Notes: a model not told the origin generated them from the sequence alone. Positions 39,328 through 48,267 are shown, numbered from the stretch's first letter. The stretch is DNA of 62,219 bases from Ramlibacter sp. (GCA_019449555.1 JAGRPN010000191.1:1-62219), one strand, 5' to 3'. A program made the numbers and translations.

Positions 39328-40380
39328 TCAGAACACCTTGATCCGCTCGGGCAGCAGTTTGAGTTTCAGCGGCGAGCCCACGGCCAGCGACTGCTCGGAC
39401 AGGAAGTTGAGCGACAGGTACACGGTCAGTTTGTGCGCGTCCAGTGCCGGCGACGCGACGTGTACATGGCAGTACGAACCGAGGAATTCGATCTTCTCGA
39501 TGTTCGCGTCGAACACATGCGCATCGCCCTCCGAGATCGGCCGCGCGAGCACGTCTTCCGGGCGCAGGTACACGCGCGCATCGCGGTCGGCGCCCTGGCA
39601 CGGGATGCGCAGGCTGCCGAACCGCAACTCGCCCGCCGTCACGCGCGCCGGCAACACGTTGACCTTGCCGACGAAGTCGGCCACGAAGGGCGAAGCCGGC
39701 TCGCGGTAGATGTCCAGCGGCGTGCCCACCTGCTCGATCACCCCGTGGTTCATCACGACGATGCGGTCGGCGATCGACAGCGCCTCTTCCTGGTCGTGCG
39801 TCACCATGACCGTCGTCACCCCGAGCTTCTGCTGCAGCGCGCGGATCTCGTGGCGCAGCCGCACCCGCTCGAGCGCGTCGAGCGCCGACAGCGGCTCGTC
39901 CAGCAGCAGCAGTCCCGGCGCGGTCGCGAGCGCCCGCGCCAGGGCGATGCGCTGCTGCTGGCCGCCCGACAGCTGCGCGGGGTACTTGCCTTCGCACCCG
40001 GGCAGGCCCACCAGCTTGAGCAGCTCCTCGACGCGCTGGCGTGCCTGCACCTTCGGCGTCTTGCGGTTCACCAGCCCGTAGGCGACGTTGTCGGCGATGC
40101 TGAGATTGGGGAACAGCGCGTAGCTCTGGAACACGATGCCGTAATCGCGCTGGGCCGGCGGCAGGCGCGAGATGTCGCGGCCGCCTTGCCACACCTCGCC
40201 GGACGTCTGCACCTCCAGGCCCGCGATGATGCGCAACAGCGTCGTCTTGCCGCAGCCGGAGGGGCCGAGGAAGCAGACGAATTCGCCCTGGCGGATGCCC
40301 AGGCTGATGTCGTGCAGGGCGGCGAAGGCGCCGAACTCCTTGCGGATGTGCCGCAGCTCGAGGAAAAAGTCCTGGGCCAC
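39328..40380 (-). CDS. phnT: AEP-type ABC transporter ATP-binding protein
   Basis: A 350-residue ATPase. Walker [10 protein letters not shown] (about 42-50), Q-loop FQSYALFPN, signature [15 protein letters not shown], Walker [13 protein letters not shown] and switch His in [10 protein letters not shown] are all intact. The C-terminal 110 residues form a TOBE-like regulatory domain ([18 protein letters not shown]). Energises import by PhnS and PhnU. Follows phnS by 25 bases. Confidence 0.92.
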   Translation of the reverse strand: MAQDFFLELRHIRKEFGAFAALHDISLGIRQGEFVCFLGPSGCGKTTLLRIIAGLEVQTSGEVWQGGRDISRLPPAQRDYGIVFQSYALFPNLSIADNVAYGLVNRKTPKVQARQRVEELLKLVGLPGCEGKYPAQLSGGQQQRIALARALATAPGLLLLDEPLSALDALERVRLRHEIRALQQKLGVTTVMVTHDQEEALSIADRIVVMNHGVIEQVGTPLDIYREPASPFVADFVGKVNVLPARVTAGELRFGSLRIPCQGADRDARVYLRPEDVLARPISEGDAHVFDANIEKIEFLGSYCHVHVASPALDAHKLTVYLSLNFLSEQSLAVGSPLKLKLLPERIKVF

Positions 40381-40405
40381 CCTGCATGCGTCCTTCAGGG
40401 CCGGT

Positions 40406-41443
40406 TCACTTCTTCTCGGTCTTGCTGTTGTAGCGCCGGGTCCATTCGTCCAGGATGCGCTCGCGGTTCTCGGCCGCCCAGTTGAAGTCCATCTTCACCA
40501 GCCGCGCCTCGTAGTCCTTCGGCACGTTGGCCAGCGGCGGGGCGACGCCCGGCTGCGCGGTGATCGCGAAGTTCTTGCCGTACAGCAGCATCGCGTCCTT
40601 GCTCGACGCCCAGTCGGCGAGTTTCTTGGCGGCCTCGAGTCTCTTCGTGCCCTTGTGGATGCCGAACGCTTCCAGGTCCCAGCCCAGGCCTTCTTTCGGG
40701 AACACCAGGTCGATGGGCGCACCCTTGGCCTTGTTCGTGTTGCCGCGGTATTCGAACGAGATGCCCATCACGTACTCGCCCGACGCGGCCATGTTGCACG
40801 GCTTCGAGCCGGAATGCGTGTACTGCGCGATGTTGTCGTGCAGGCCGTCCATGTATTTCCAGCCGCCGCCCTTGCCCTTGTCATCGCCGAACAGGGTGAG
40901 CCACGCCGTCACGTCGAAATAGCCGGTGCCGCTGGAGGCCGGGTTCGGCATCACGATCTGCCCCTTGTACACGGGCTTGGTCAGGTCCTGCCAGCTGGCC
41001 GGTTTGGGAATGTTCTTCTTCTGCGCCTCGACCGTGTTGAAGCACACCGTGGCGCCCCACACGTCCATGCCCCACCACGCCGGCACTTTCTTCTTGTCGC
41101 GATACTGGCTCATGATCGCGTCCAGGTTCAGCGGCGCGTACGGCTCCAGCATGCCGTTCTTGTCAAGCAAGGCGAGGCTCGAGGCGGCGACGCCCATCAC
41201 GACGTCGGCCTGCGGGTTCGCCTTCTCGGCCAGCAGCTTCGCCGTGATCACGCCGGTGGAATCTCGCACCCACTTGATCTCGATGTCGGGATAGGCCTTG
41301 TTGAAGCCTTCCTGGTAAGCCTTGATCTGATCTGTTTCCAGCGCCGTGTAAACGAGCAACTGGGTTTTCTGGGCCGAGGCCGCGGCGGCGAAAACCGCGA
41401 GGCCGGCGACGAAGAGGGACTGGAAGACTCGTGACGGACGCAT
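40406..41443 (-). CDS. phnS: AEP-type ABC transporter substrate-binding protein
   Basis: A 345-residue periplasmic binding protein of the iron/AEP group. Signal peptide: MRPSRVFQSLFVAGLAVFAA then AASAQ, cleavage after ASA. The mature start KTQLLVYTALETDQIKAY and VPAWWGMDVWGATVCFN are typical of PhnS2-like proteins. A strong Shine-Dalgarno (AAGGAG) 8 bases before ATG 41443 decides the start; an in-frame upstream GTG/ATG option lacks one. First gene of the operon, with promoter TTGACA-N17-TTAAAT upstream. The ligand is assigned by neighbours (phnW, phnR); Fe3+ binding is less likely since the paired Tyr of FbpA-type proteins is not obvious. Confidence 0.88.
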   Translation of the reverse strand: MRPSRVFQSLFVAGLAVFAAAASAQKTQLLVYTALETDQIKAYQEGFNKAYPDIEIKWVRDSTGVITAKLLAEKANPQADVVMGVAASSLALLDKNGMLEPYAPLNLDAIMSQYRDKKKVPAWWGMDVWGATVCFNTVEAQKKNIPKPASWQDLTKPVYKGQIVMPNPASSGTGYFDVTAWLTLFGDDKGKGGGWKYMDGLHDNIAQYTHSGSKPCNMAASGEYVMGISFEYRGNTNKAKGAPIDLVFPKEGLGWDLEAFGIHKGTKRLEAAKKLADWASSKDAMLLYGKNFAITAQPGVAPPLANVPKDYEARLVKMDFNWAAENRERILDEWTRRYNSKTEKK

Positions 41444-41541
41444 GGGAACTCCTTCGAGGCAAAGGGTTGGGATGCTGCGGACCACCGGCGGGCGTGCGAT
41501 GCATGCATGCTGTTTTCCCTATCGCGACGCACCTGCGGTTC

Positions 41542-41570
41542 ATTTAACGTCGGGCTCAAAATCGTGTCAA
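41542..41570 (-). promoter_or_regulatory. phnS: Predicted phnS operon promoter
   Basis: On the minus strand, TTGACA (41570-41565), a 17-nt spacer and TTAAAT (41547-41542). The -35 is a perfect consensus; the -10 matches at four of six. The transcript would begin near 41535, giving a leader of about 90 bases before the phnS ATG. Confidence 0.6.
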
Positions 41571-41580
41571 TTGCTTTTTG

Positions 41581-41598
41581 CAGATTGTTGACAATCTG
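41581..41598. promoter_or_regulatory. Palindromic operator for the GntR/FCD regulator
   Basis: CAGATTGT-TG-ACAATCTG: perfect 8-bp arms around two bases. It overlaps the -35 of the plus-strand regulator promoter and sits 11 bases upstream of the minus-strand -35. The TTGT..ACAA core is typical of FCD-type GntR sites. Confidence 0.7.
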
Positions 41599-41615
41599 CG
41601 CGATGCTGCTCTAAT
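41588..41615 (+). promoter_or_regulatory. Predicted promoter of the GntR regulator gene
   Basis: TTGACA (41588-41593), a 16-nt spacer and TCTAAT (41610-41615). Expected initiation at about 41622-41623 coincides with ATG 41623, predicting a leaderless mRNA. The -35 lies within the palindromic operator, implying autorepression. Confidence 0.6.
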
Positions 41616-41622
41616 GGGCGGC

Positions 41623-42369
41623 ATGAGCGCGTTTGCCCATCCAACCATCGCGCTGTTGCAGAGCAGCTCGCTGACCACGCTGGTGCAGCAGGAGATCGAG
41701 CGCGCCATCCTGCAGGGCGAGTACGCCCCGGGCAGCAAATTGATCGAGGCGAGCCTGGCCGAGAAGATGGGCGTCTCGCGCGGACCGGTGCGCGAGGCCT
41801 TCCGCATGCTGGAGGAAGCCGGGCTGGTGCGCAACGAGAAAAACCGCGGGGTCTTCGTGCGCGACATCCCGATCGGCGAGGCCGTGGAAATCTTCGACCT
41901 GCGCGCCGCGATGGACGAGCTCGTCGGCCGCAAGCTGGCGGCCACCATCACGCCCGCGCAGCTCAAGGAGATCAAGGGCCTGGTGGACTCGATGGAGAAG
42001 GCGGTGAAGGCGCAGGACGCGCGCAACTACCACCTGCTCAACCTCAGGTTCCATGACCGGCTGGTGGAGATGGCGGGCAACAGCAAGCTCACGGCGATCT
42101 ACCGCAAGCTGATCAAGGAGCTGTCGCTGTTCCGCCGGCTGAACCTGGCCGACGGCTGGCTGCTGCCGATCTCGGCGAGCGAGCACCGCCAGATCGTGAA
42201 GGCGATCGCGTCCGGGGACGCCGACGCCGCCGGGCGGGCGATGTTCGACCACGTGATGGACAGCAAGGAGCGCACGATCGCGAACGACCTGCGGCGCCAG
42301 GAGCGCGCGAAGCAACTCCCCGCGGCGGACGCCCGGATTGCCAAGGCCCGTCGTGCCGAAGCTCGATAA
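41623..42369 (+). CDS. GntR-family (FCD) regulator, PhnR-like
   Basis: A 248-residue regulator. An N-terminal winged helix (ALLQSSSLTTLVQQEIERAI, then EASLAEKMGVSRGPVREAFR, about 30-60) is followed by an FCD ligand-binding domain (about 85-230) whose metal-site residues are suggested by LNLRFHDRLVEMAG and SEHRQIVKAI. ATG 41623 is preferred because the predicted transcript starts there; ATG 41614 lies inside the -10 region. It is divergent from phnS and most likely controls the nine-gene operon in response to an aminophosphonate or related acid. Confidence 0.87.
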   Translation: MSAFAHPTIALLQSSSLTTLVQQEIERAILQGEYAPGSKLIEASLAEKMGVSRGPVREAFRMLEEAGLVRNEKNRGVFVRDIPIGEAVEIFDLRAAMDELVGRKLAATITPAQLKEIKGLVDSMEKAVKAQDARNYHLLNLRFHDRLVEMAGNSKLTAIYRKLIKELSLFRRLNLADGWLLPISASEHRQIVKAIASGDADAAGRAMFDHVMDSKERTIANDLRRQERAKQLPAADARIAKARRAEAR

Positions 42370-42417
42370 CCGCGATCGCGAGCCGCCGGTGCGCGCGGAC
42401 CGCTGCGCCGCCGCGCG

Positions 42418-43263
42418 ATGACGCTTACCTGGCCGGTGGTCGCGGCGGTGCTGCTCGGCGCACTGCTGCACGCCAGCTGGAACGCCCTGGTCAAGTCCAG
42501 CAGCGACAAGGCACTGGACACGGCGACGATCCACCTGCTCGGTTCGCTGGTCGCGCTGCCGATGGCGCTGGTGGTGGGCTGGCCGGCGGCGGCCTCCTGG
42601 CCTTTCATCCTCACGTCGGTCGTGATCCACATCGGTTACTACATTGCCCTCGCCGGCGCGTACAAGCATGGCGACCTGGGCCTGACCTACCCGCTGATGC
42701 GCGGCACCGCGCCGCTGTTGGTGGCGCTGTCCGCGGCGGCGACCGTCGGCGAGACACTGTCGCCCTTGTCGTGGGCGGGCGTGATCGGCGTGAGCTGCGG
42801 CGTGCTGGCGCTCGGGATATCCCGCCATGCGATCGATTCGCCGCGCGCAGTCGGCTTCGCGCTATCCAACGCGGTGGTGATCGCGATCTATACGGTGGTC
42901 GATGCGCTGGGCGCCCGCGCGAGCGGCAACCCGCTGCAATACGTGCTCGCCCTGTTCGTGCTCGACGGCTGGCCCTTCGCGCTGATGGTGTTCGCGCGCC
43001 GCGGCGGCGCCAAGGTGTGGCCGTATGCGCGCGGCCGCTGGCCGGTCGCCACCATCGGCGCTTTCGCTTCGCTCGGCTCTTATGGCATCGCGCTCTGGGC
43101 CATGACGCGCGCACCGGTCGCCACGGTGGCCGCGCTGCGCGAAACGTCGGTGCTGTTCGCCGCGCTGCTGGGCACCTGGTTCCTGAAAGAAGCGTTCAAT
43201 TTGCGCCGCGCCGCCGGCACCGCGGCAATCGTCGCGGGCGTGATGGCCCTGAGGATGGGGTAG
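42418..43263 (+). CDS. DMT/EamA-family membrane protein, phosphonate-locus type
   Basis: A 281-residue protein with ten predicted helices arranged as two EamA repeats (HASWNALVKSSSDK early in repeat 1; APVATVAALRETSVLFAALL in repeat 2). The size and the position next to a phnR-like gene match the family described as phosphonate-utilisation-associated putative membrane protein. It may export a metabolite or import a phosphonate by-product; this is inferred from neighbourhood only. No Shine-Dalgarno is seen. Confidence 0.82.
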   Translation: MTLTWPVVAAVLLGALLHASWNALVKSSSDKALDTATIHLLGSLVALPMALVVGWPAAASWPFILTSVVIHIGYYIALAGAYKHGDLGLTYPLMRGTAPLLVALSAAATVGETLSPLSWAGVIGVSCGVLALGISRHAIDSPRAVGFALSNAVVIAIYTVVDALGARASGNPLQYVLALFVLDGWPFALMVFARRGGAKVWPYARGRWPVATIGAFASLGSYGIALWAMTRAPVATVAALRETSVLFAALLGTWFLKEAFNLRRAAGTAAIVAGVMALRMG

Positions 43264-43284
43264 GGGCGTTCAAGGAGACTTCGC

Positions 43285-45729
43285 ATGCTGCCTTCCCACG
43301 CACGGATCGTCATCGTCGGCGGCGGCATCGTCGGCTGCTCCACCGCGTACCACCTGGCCAAGCTGGGCGAAAAGGATGTGCTTTTGCTGGAGCAGGGCAA
43401 ACTGACCAGCGGCACCACCTGGCACGCCGCCGGACTGGTCGGCCAGATGCGGCCGAACCGCACGATGACGCAGATGAGCAAGTACGGCATCGAGCTGTAC
43501 GCGACGCTGGAGGCGAAAACCGGGCTGGCCACCGGCTGGAAACAGTGCGGCAGCGTCAACGTGGCGCGCACGCCGGAACGCATGAAGGTGCTGCGCAAGC
43601 AGTCGGCGCTGGCCCGCAGCTTCGGGGTCGAGTGCCACGAGATCTCCGCGGCCGCGGCGGGCGACAAGTTCCCGGTCATGCGCACCGACGACCTGCAGGG
43701 AGCGCTCTGGCTGCCGGGCGACGGCAAGGCCAATCCCGCCGACTTGTGCATGTCGCTGGCCAAGGGCGCGCGCCAGCACGGCGTGAAGATCATCGAAGGC
43801 GTCGAAGTCACCGGCGTGCGCGTGGAGAACGGCGGCGTGGCGGGCCTCCGGACCGCGCAAGGCGAGGTGCGCTGCGAGGTGCTGGTGAACTGCGCCGGCC
43901 AGTGGGCCCGCCAGTTCGGCGCGCTGGCGGGCGTGAACGTGCCGCTCTACTCGGCCGAGCATTTCTACATTGTCACCGGCCGCATCGAGGGCGTGCTTCC
44001 CACCATGCCGGTCGTGCGCGATGCCGACGGCCTCATCTATTACAAGGAAGAAGTGGGCGGGCTGGTGATGGGCGGGTTCGAGCCGAAGGCCAAGCCGTGG
44101 AAGATGGATCCCATCCCGAGCACGTTCCAGTTCGAGCTGCTGGACGAGGACTGGGACCAGTTCGAGGTGCTGATGACCAACGCGATGCATCGCACGCCCT
44201 GCCTCGAAACGGCGGAAATCAAGATGCTGCTCAACGGCCCCGAGAGCTTCACGCCGGACGGCAACTTCATCCTGGGCGAGGCGCCCGAGCTGCGCCGCTA
44301 TTTCGTCTGCGCCGGCTTCAATTCGTCGGGCATCGCGAACAGCGGCGGGGCCGGGCGGCTGATGGCCGAATGGGTGGTGGCCGGCGAGCCGGGCACGGAC
44401 GTGTGGGACGTGGACATCCGCCGCTTCGGCTCGTTCACCGGCAACCGAAAGGCGCTCGCGCAGCGCACCGGCGAAACCCTTGGCCTGCACTATGCGATGC
44501 GCTGGCCGCGGCAGGAGCTGGAAACGGCGCGGCCCTTGCGCACGTCGCCGCTGTACGACCTGCTGGCGGCGAAAGGGGCCGAGTTCGGCAGCAAGAATGG
44601 ATGGGAGCGGGCGAACTATTTCAAGCCGCCCGGCGCAGCCCGGCCCGAACACACGCTCGGCGCGCCCGGCTGGCTGCCCTGGATGATCGAAGAGCAGAAA
44701 GCCACGCGCGAGGCGGTGGCGGTGTACGACCAGACGTCATTCTCCAAATTGCTGTTGCAGGGCCGTGATGCGCTCGCGCTGCTGCAGCGCCTGTGCGCCA
44801 ACGAGATGGACGTGCCTGTCGCCAGGATGGTCTACACGCCGATGCTCAACGAGCGCGGCGGCATCGAAAGCGACCTCACGGTGATGCGGCAGGCGGCCGA
44901 TCGCTTCCTGATCGTCACCGGCTCGGCCCAGGCTACGCGCGACGCCGACTGGATCGGCCGCCATATCTTGCCGCAGGAGCATGCCGTGCTGACGGACGTG
45001 TCGGCGATGTACAGCGTGCTGTCGGTGATGGGGCCGCTCGCACGCGAGCTCCTGGCGCGCGTGAGCCCGGACGATCTCTCGCCGCAGGCGCTGAAGTTTT
45101 CCTGGACCCGCGAGATCGACGTCGGGTACGCGCGGGTGCGCGCCGCGCGCATGAGCTATGTCGGCGGTGCGGGCTTCGAGCTGTACGTGCCGGTGGAGAT
45201 GGCGCGGCACGTGTATCTCGCGTTGATGGAAGCGGGGCAGGATCTTGGGCCTGATGCGTCGGGGTTGCCGCGCCGCGTGCGCGACGCCGGCTATTACGCG
45301 CTGGACGCGCTGCGCATCGAGCAGGGACGGCGGGCCTGGGGCGCGGAACTCGGCCCCGACGAAACGCCCTGGGAAGCGGGCCTCTCGTTCAGCGTGAAGC
45401 TAGCCAAGGCGAGCGCCTTCATCGGCCAGCCGGCGCTGCGCGCATGCCTCGGCCGTCCACTGCGCAAGAAACTGGTCAGCTTGGTGCTGAGTTCGCCACG
45501 GGCATATGCATGGGGCGGCGAGACCATCCTGCTCGATGGCGAACCGGTCGGCGAAATAGCTTCGGCGGGGTACAGCCCACTGGCCGGTGCGTGCGTGGCG
45601 CTGGGCTACGTGCGCGGTGCCGGCGCGAATCGGCCGCACGCCGGCACGCCGGCGCAGATCGATCTCTGGGGCGAGCGGGTGGACGTGCTGCTGCACGACC
45701 GCTGGCCGGTCCCGGTCCCGCGCGGCTGA
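43285..45729 (+). CDS. FAD-dependent oxidoreductase/GcvT fusion (dimethylglycine/sarcosine dehydrogenase-like)
   Basis: An 814-residue flavoenzyme. The N-terminal DAO domain has IVIVGGGIVGCSTAYHLA (FAD dinucleotide loop) and SGTTWHAAGLVGQ, the His-Ala-Ala-Gly segment to which FAD is covalently attached in DMGDH/SarDH. A linker (about 370-430) leads to a GcvT aminomethyltransferase domain (about 440-800; TSFSKLLLQGRDALALLQ, SYVGGAGFELYVP), which binds tetrahydrofolate and takes up the one-carbon unit. AAGGAG precedes the ATG. It lies 22 bases after the DMT gene. The substrate is an N-methylated amine: sarcosine-like, or by context perhaps N-methyl-aminoethylphosphonate. Confidence 0.88.
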   Translation: MLPSHARIVIVGGGIVGCSTAYHLAKLGEKDVLLLEQGKLTSGTTWHAAGLVGQMRPNRTMTQMSKYGIELYATLEAKTGLATGWKQCGSVNVARTPERMKVLRKQSALARSFGVECHEISAAAAGDKFPVMRTDDLQGALWLPGDGKANPADLCMSLAKGARQHGVKIIEGVEVTGVRVENGGVAGLRTAQGEVRCEVLVNCAGQWARQFGALAGVNVPLYSAEHFYIVTGRIEGVLPTMPVVRDADGLIYYKEEVGGLVMGGFEPKAKPWKMDPIPSTFQFELLDEDWDQFEVLMTNAMHRTPCLETAEIKMLLNGPESFTPDGNFILGEAPELRRYFVCAGFNSSGIANSGGAGRLMAEWVVAGEPGTDVWDVDIRRFGSFTGNRKALAQRTGETLGLHYAMRWPRQELETARPLRTSPLYDLLAAKGAEFGSKNGWERANYFKPPGAARPEHTLGAPGWLPWMIEEQKATREAVAVYDQTSFSKLLLQGRDALALLQRLCANEMDVPVARMVYTPMLNERGGIESDLTVMRQAADRFLIVTGSAQATRDADWIGRHILPQEHAVLTDVSAMYSVLSVMGPLARELLARVSPDDLSPQALKFSWTREIDVGYARVRAARMSYVGGAGFELYVPVEMARHVYLALMEAGQDLGPDASGLPRRVRDAGYYALDALRIEQGRRAWGAELGPDETPWEAGLSFSVKLAKASAFIGQPALRACLGRPLRKKLVSLVLSSPRAYAWGGETILLDGEPVGEIASAGYSPLAGACVALGYVRGAGANRPHAGTPAQIDLWGERVDVLLHDRWPVPVPRG

Positions 45730-45736
45730 ACTGCGT

Positions 45737-45961
45737 TCAACCCGCGCGGTCTTCGCGCGGCAGGACGGAGTCCCCCTCGGGTGACGATTCCTCGCCGTGC
45801 GCGGCGGCCTTGATGTTGCTGTCGCTGAGTTGCGCGAACTGCCGCTGCAGCAACTTGCGCTGGAGCGGACGCCCCAGTTCGTTCGTGTAATAGGCTACCT
45901 CGAATTCTTCCGGGGCATCCTTTCGTTCCTTGCGATTTTTTCGATCCCTGTCTGGTGCCAT
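45737..45961 (-). CDS. Small hypothetical charged protein
   Basis: A 74-residue open frame, very rich in charged residues (N-terminus MAPDRDRKNRKERKDAPEE). The middle EVAYYTNELGRPLQRKLLQRQ looks like a genuine helical segment rather than random translation, but I do not recognise a family. Ribosome-binding site is weak. It fills the gap between two genes on the plus strand and its stop lies in a 7-bp GC hairpin (45742-45760). Could be spurious. Confidence 0.4.
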   Translation of the reverse strand: MAPDRDRKNRKERKDAPEEFEVAYYTNELGRPLQRKLLQRQFAQLSDSNIKAAAHGEESSPEGDSVLPREDRAG

Positions 45962-46129
45962 GCCGCGAGGATAGCAAGCGAGTGCTCACGTGGCGTAGGA
46001 CAACATCCATAGTTCGGTTCGGAGCGCGCTGGCCATGCGGAAGGTCAAAATGCGACGAGCGCGATCCCTGCGTCCCCGCAGGCCGGCCTGTGCCTTAACA
46101 TTCGTTTGTTCTGCCGAGAGGAGAGGTCG

Positions 46130-46213
46130 ATGAGCCCCCACGTCCAGTTTCATTCCCGGTCCCGCGCACGGGCCCGTTGCCGGCGCGCCCCGGCTGTTCG
46201 GGAGGCATGCTGA
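46130..46213 (+). CDS. 27-residue Arg-rich leader ORF upstream of EF-G paralogue
   Basis: A 28-codon frame begins ATG 46130 behind a consensus ribosome-binding site (GAGAGGAGAGG, 46116-46126). Its TGA (46211-46213) is separated from the EF-G ATG (46215) by one base. The peptide starts MSPHVQFHSR and holds eight Arg in 27 residues (RSRARARCRR core), then ends AVREAC. The EF-G gene has its own GGGAGG inside this ORF. Layout suggests translational coupling or a regulatory leader; expression is unproven. Confidence 0.5.
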   Translation: MSPHVQFHSRSRARARCRRAPAVREAC

Positions 46214-46214
46214 C

Positions 46215-48266
46215 ATGCCCATTTCTGCGGATATCGCCGCCCTGCGCACGTTGGCCCTGGTGGGCCCCGCGACAGCCGGCAAGACCAGCCTCGTCGAGGC
46301 CCTCCTGTGGAAAGCCGGCGCCATCGGCGCACCCGGCAGCGTCGAGCGCGGCTCGACGATCAGCGACCACGACCCGCTGGAGAAAAAAGCTCAACGCTCG
46401 CTCAACTCCTCCATGATCCATTTCGATCATCAGGGCGTGCGCGCCCACGTGATCGACACGCCCGGCGCGCCCGACTTCCTCGGTCAATCGCTGCCCGCGC
46501 TGGAGGCGGTGGAAACGGCGGCCGTGGTGATCAGCGCCACCACCGGCGTCGAGCCGATGGCGGTGCGCATGATGCAGTACGCCGCCCAGCGCGAACGCGA
46601 CCGCCTCATCATCGTCAACAAGATCGATGCCGAAGACATCACGCTGGAGGCGCTGGTCGGACAGATCCAGGCGGCGTTCGGACGCGAATGCCTGCCGGTG
46701 AACCTGCCGGCCGAGCATGGCAAGAAGGTCGTCGACTGCTTCTACAACATCGCCAAGGAGAGCCCGCAGACGGACTTCTCGTCGGTGGAGCAGGCGCACC
46801 GCGCGCTCGTCGAGCAGGTGGTGGAAGTCGATGCCGCATTCGTCGAGCGCTACCTCAACGACGGCGACGTCGACCCGAAGGAGCTGCACGCGCCGCTGGA
46901 GCAGGCGCTGCGCGAAGGCCACCTGATCCCGATCTGCTTCGTGTCGGCGCGCACCGGCGCCGGCGTGCCGGAGCTGCTGGACGTGATCGCGCGCCTGCTG
47001 CCCGACCCGAGCGAAGCCAACCCGCCGGCCTTCCTCAAGGGCGAGGGCGCCGAGGCCAGGCCGCTGGCCGCCGACCCCGATCCTGGCAAGCACGTGATCG
47101 CCCATGTCTTCAAGGTCACGCAGGACCCTTACGTCGGCAAGGTGGGTGTGCTGCGGGTGCATCAGGGCACGCTCACCACGGGCAGCCAGCTGTACGTGGG
47201 CGATAATCGCCGGCCCTTCAAGGTCGGCCACCTGTTCACCGTGCAGGGCAAGGAATTCAACGACATCCAGAAAGCGTATCCAGGCGACATTTGCGCGATC
47301 GCCAAGGTCGAGGAACTGCACTTCGACGCGGTGCTGCACGACTCGCCGGAGGACGATCACATCCACCTCAAGCCGCTGGAGTTCCCGTACCCGGTGCACG
47401 GCCTGGCGATCGAGCCGAAGCGGCGCGGCGACGAACAGCGGCTGCACGACATCCTGAACAAGCTCGTCAGCGAGGACCCCTGCCTGCGCCTCGAGCATGC
47501 CGCCGCCACCAATGAAAGCGTGGTCTACGGACTCGGCGAGCTGCACCTGCGCACGCTGCTGGAGCGGCTGACGGAAGTGCACAAGTGCGAAGTCAGCACG
47601 CGCCCGCCGCGCATCGCCTACCGCGAAACGATCACCGCGCCGGCCGAAGGCCACCACCGCCACAAGAAACAGACCGGAGGCGCCGGGCAGTTCGGCGAGG
47701 TGTTCCTGCGGGTCGAACCGCTGCCGCGCGGCACCGGGTTCGAATTCGTCGACCAGGTCAAGGGCGGCGCGATCCCCTACAACTTCATGCCGGCCGTCGA
47801 GAAGGGCGTGCGCCAGGCGCTGGAGGCGGGCGTGGTGGCGGGCTACCCGGTGGTGGACCTGCGCGTGATCGTGTACGACGGCAAGCACCACACGGTGGAC
47901 AGCAAGGAAATCGCGTTCATCCAGGCTGGCAAGAAAGCGGTGCAGGCGGCCGTGCAGTCGGCGCGCCCGAGCGTGCTGGAGCCGATCGTGAACGTCGAGA
48001 TCATGGCGCCGGAAGAGAACATCGGCGATATCACCGGCGACCTGGCGTCGCGCCGGGGCCAGGTCAGCGGAACCACGTCGGCAACGGGCGCCTTGGCCGT
48101 CGTGGCGCAGGCGCCGCTGTCGGAGCTGGCCAGCTACCAGTCGCGCTTGAACGCATTGACCGGCGGCCAGGGCCGCTACACGATCGAATTCAGCCACTAC
48201 GAACCGGTGCCGCCGAACATCCAGGCTCAGCTGGCGTCTCAGTACCGGGTCAAGGACGAGGGCTAG
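46215..48266 (+). CDS. EF-G-like translational GTPase paralogue (EF-G2 type)
   Basis: A 683-residue EF-G homologue with all five domains by length. The P-loop GPATAGKT (17-24) and NKID are intact, but the switch II motif reads DTPGAPDF: the catalytic His of DTPGHVDF is Ala86. Switch I lacks the RGIT Thr (AQRSLNSSM). This matches the EF-G2 paralogue group, some of which bind but hardly hydrolyse GTP (as reported for mycobacterial FusA2). It is not beside the rpsL-rpsG-tufA cluster, so it is not the housekeeping EF-G. Function is unresolved; possibly ribosome protection or stress translation. Confidence 0.88.
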   Translation: MPISADIAALRTLALVGPATAGKTSLVEALLWKAGAIGAPGSVERGSTISDHDPLEKKAQRSLNSSMIHFDHQGVRAHVIDTPGAPDFLGQSLPALEAVETAAVVISATTGVEPMAVRMMQYAAQRERDRLIIVNKIDAEDITLEALVGQIQAAFGRECLPVNLPAEHGKKVVDCFYNIAKESPQTDFSSVEQAHRALVEQVVEVDAAFVERYLNDGDVDPKELHAPLEQALREGHLIPICFVSARTGAGVPELLDVIARLLPDPSEANPPAFLKGEGAEARPLAADPDPGKHVIAHVFKVTQDPYVGKVGVLRVHQGTLTTGSQLYVGDNRRPFKVGHLFTVQGKEFNDIQKAYPGDICAIAKVEELHFDAVLHDSPEDDHIHLKPLEFPYPVHGLAIEPKRRGDEQRLHDILNKLVSEDPCLRLEHAAATNESVVYGLGELHLRTLLERLTEVHKCEVSTRPPRIAYRETITAPAEGHHRHKKQTGGAGQFGEVFLRVEPLPRGTGFEFVDQVKGGAIPYNFMPAVEKGVRQALEAGVVAGYPVVDLRVIVYDGKHHTVDSKEIAFIQAGKKAVQAAVQSARPSVLEPIVNVEIMAPEENIGDITGDLASRRGQVSGTTSATGALAVVAQAPLSELASYQSRLNALTGGQGRYTIEFSHYEPVPPNIQAQLASQYRVKDEG

Positions 48267-48267
48267 A

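Noticed and set aside
40406-41443. The ABC system as a ferric-iron (Fbp) transporter.
   Set aside because: The fold is shared, but phnW and the GntR/DMT neighbours match aminophosphonate loci, and no FbpA-style paired Tyr ligand site is obvious.
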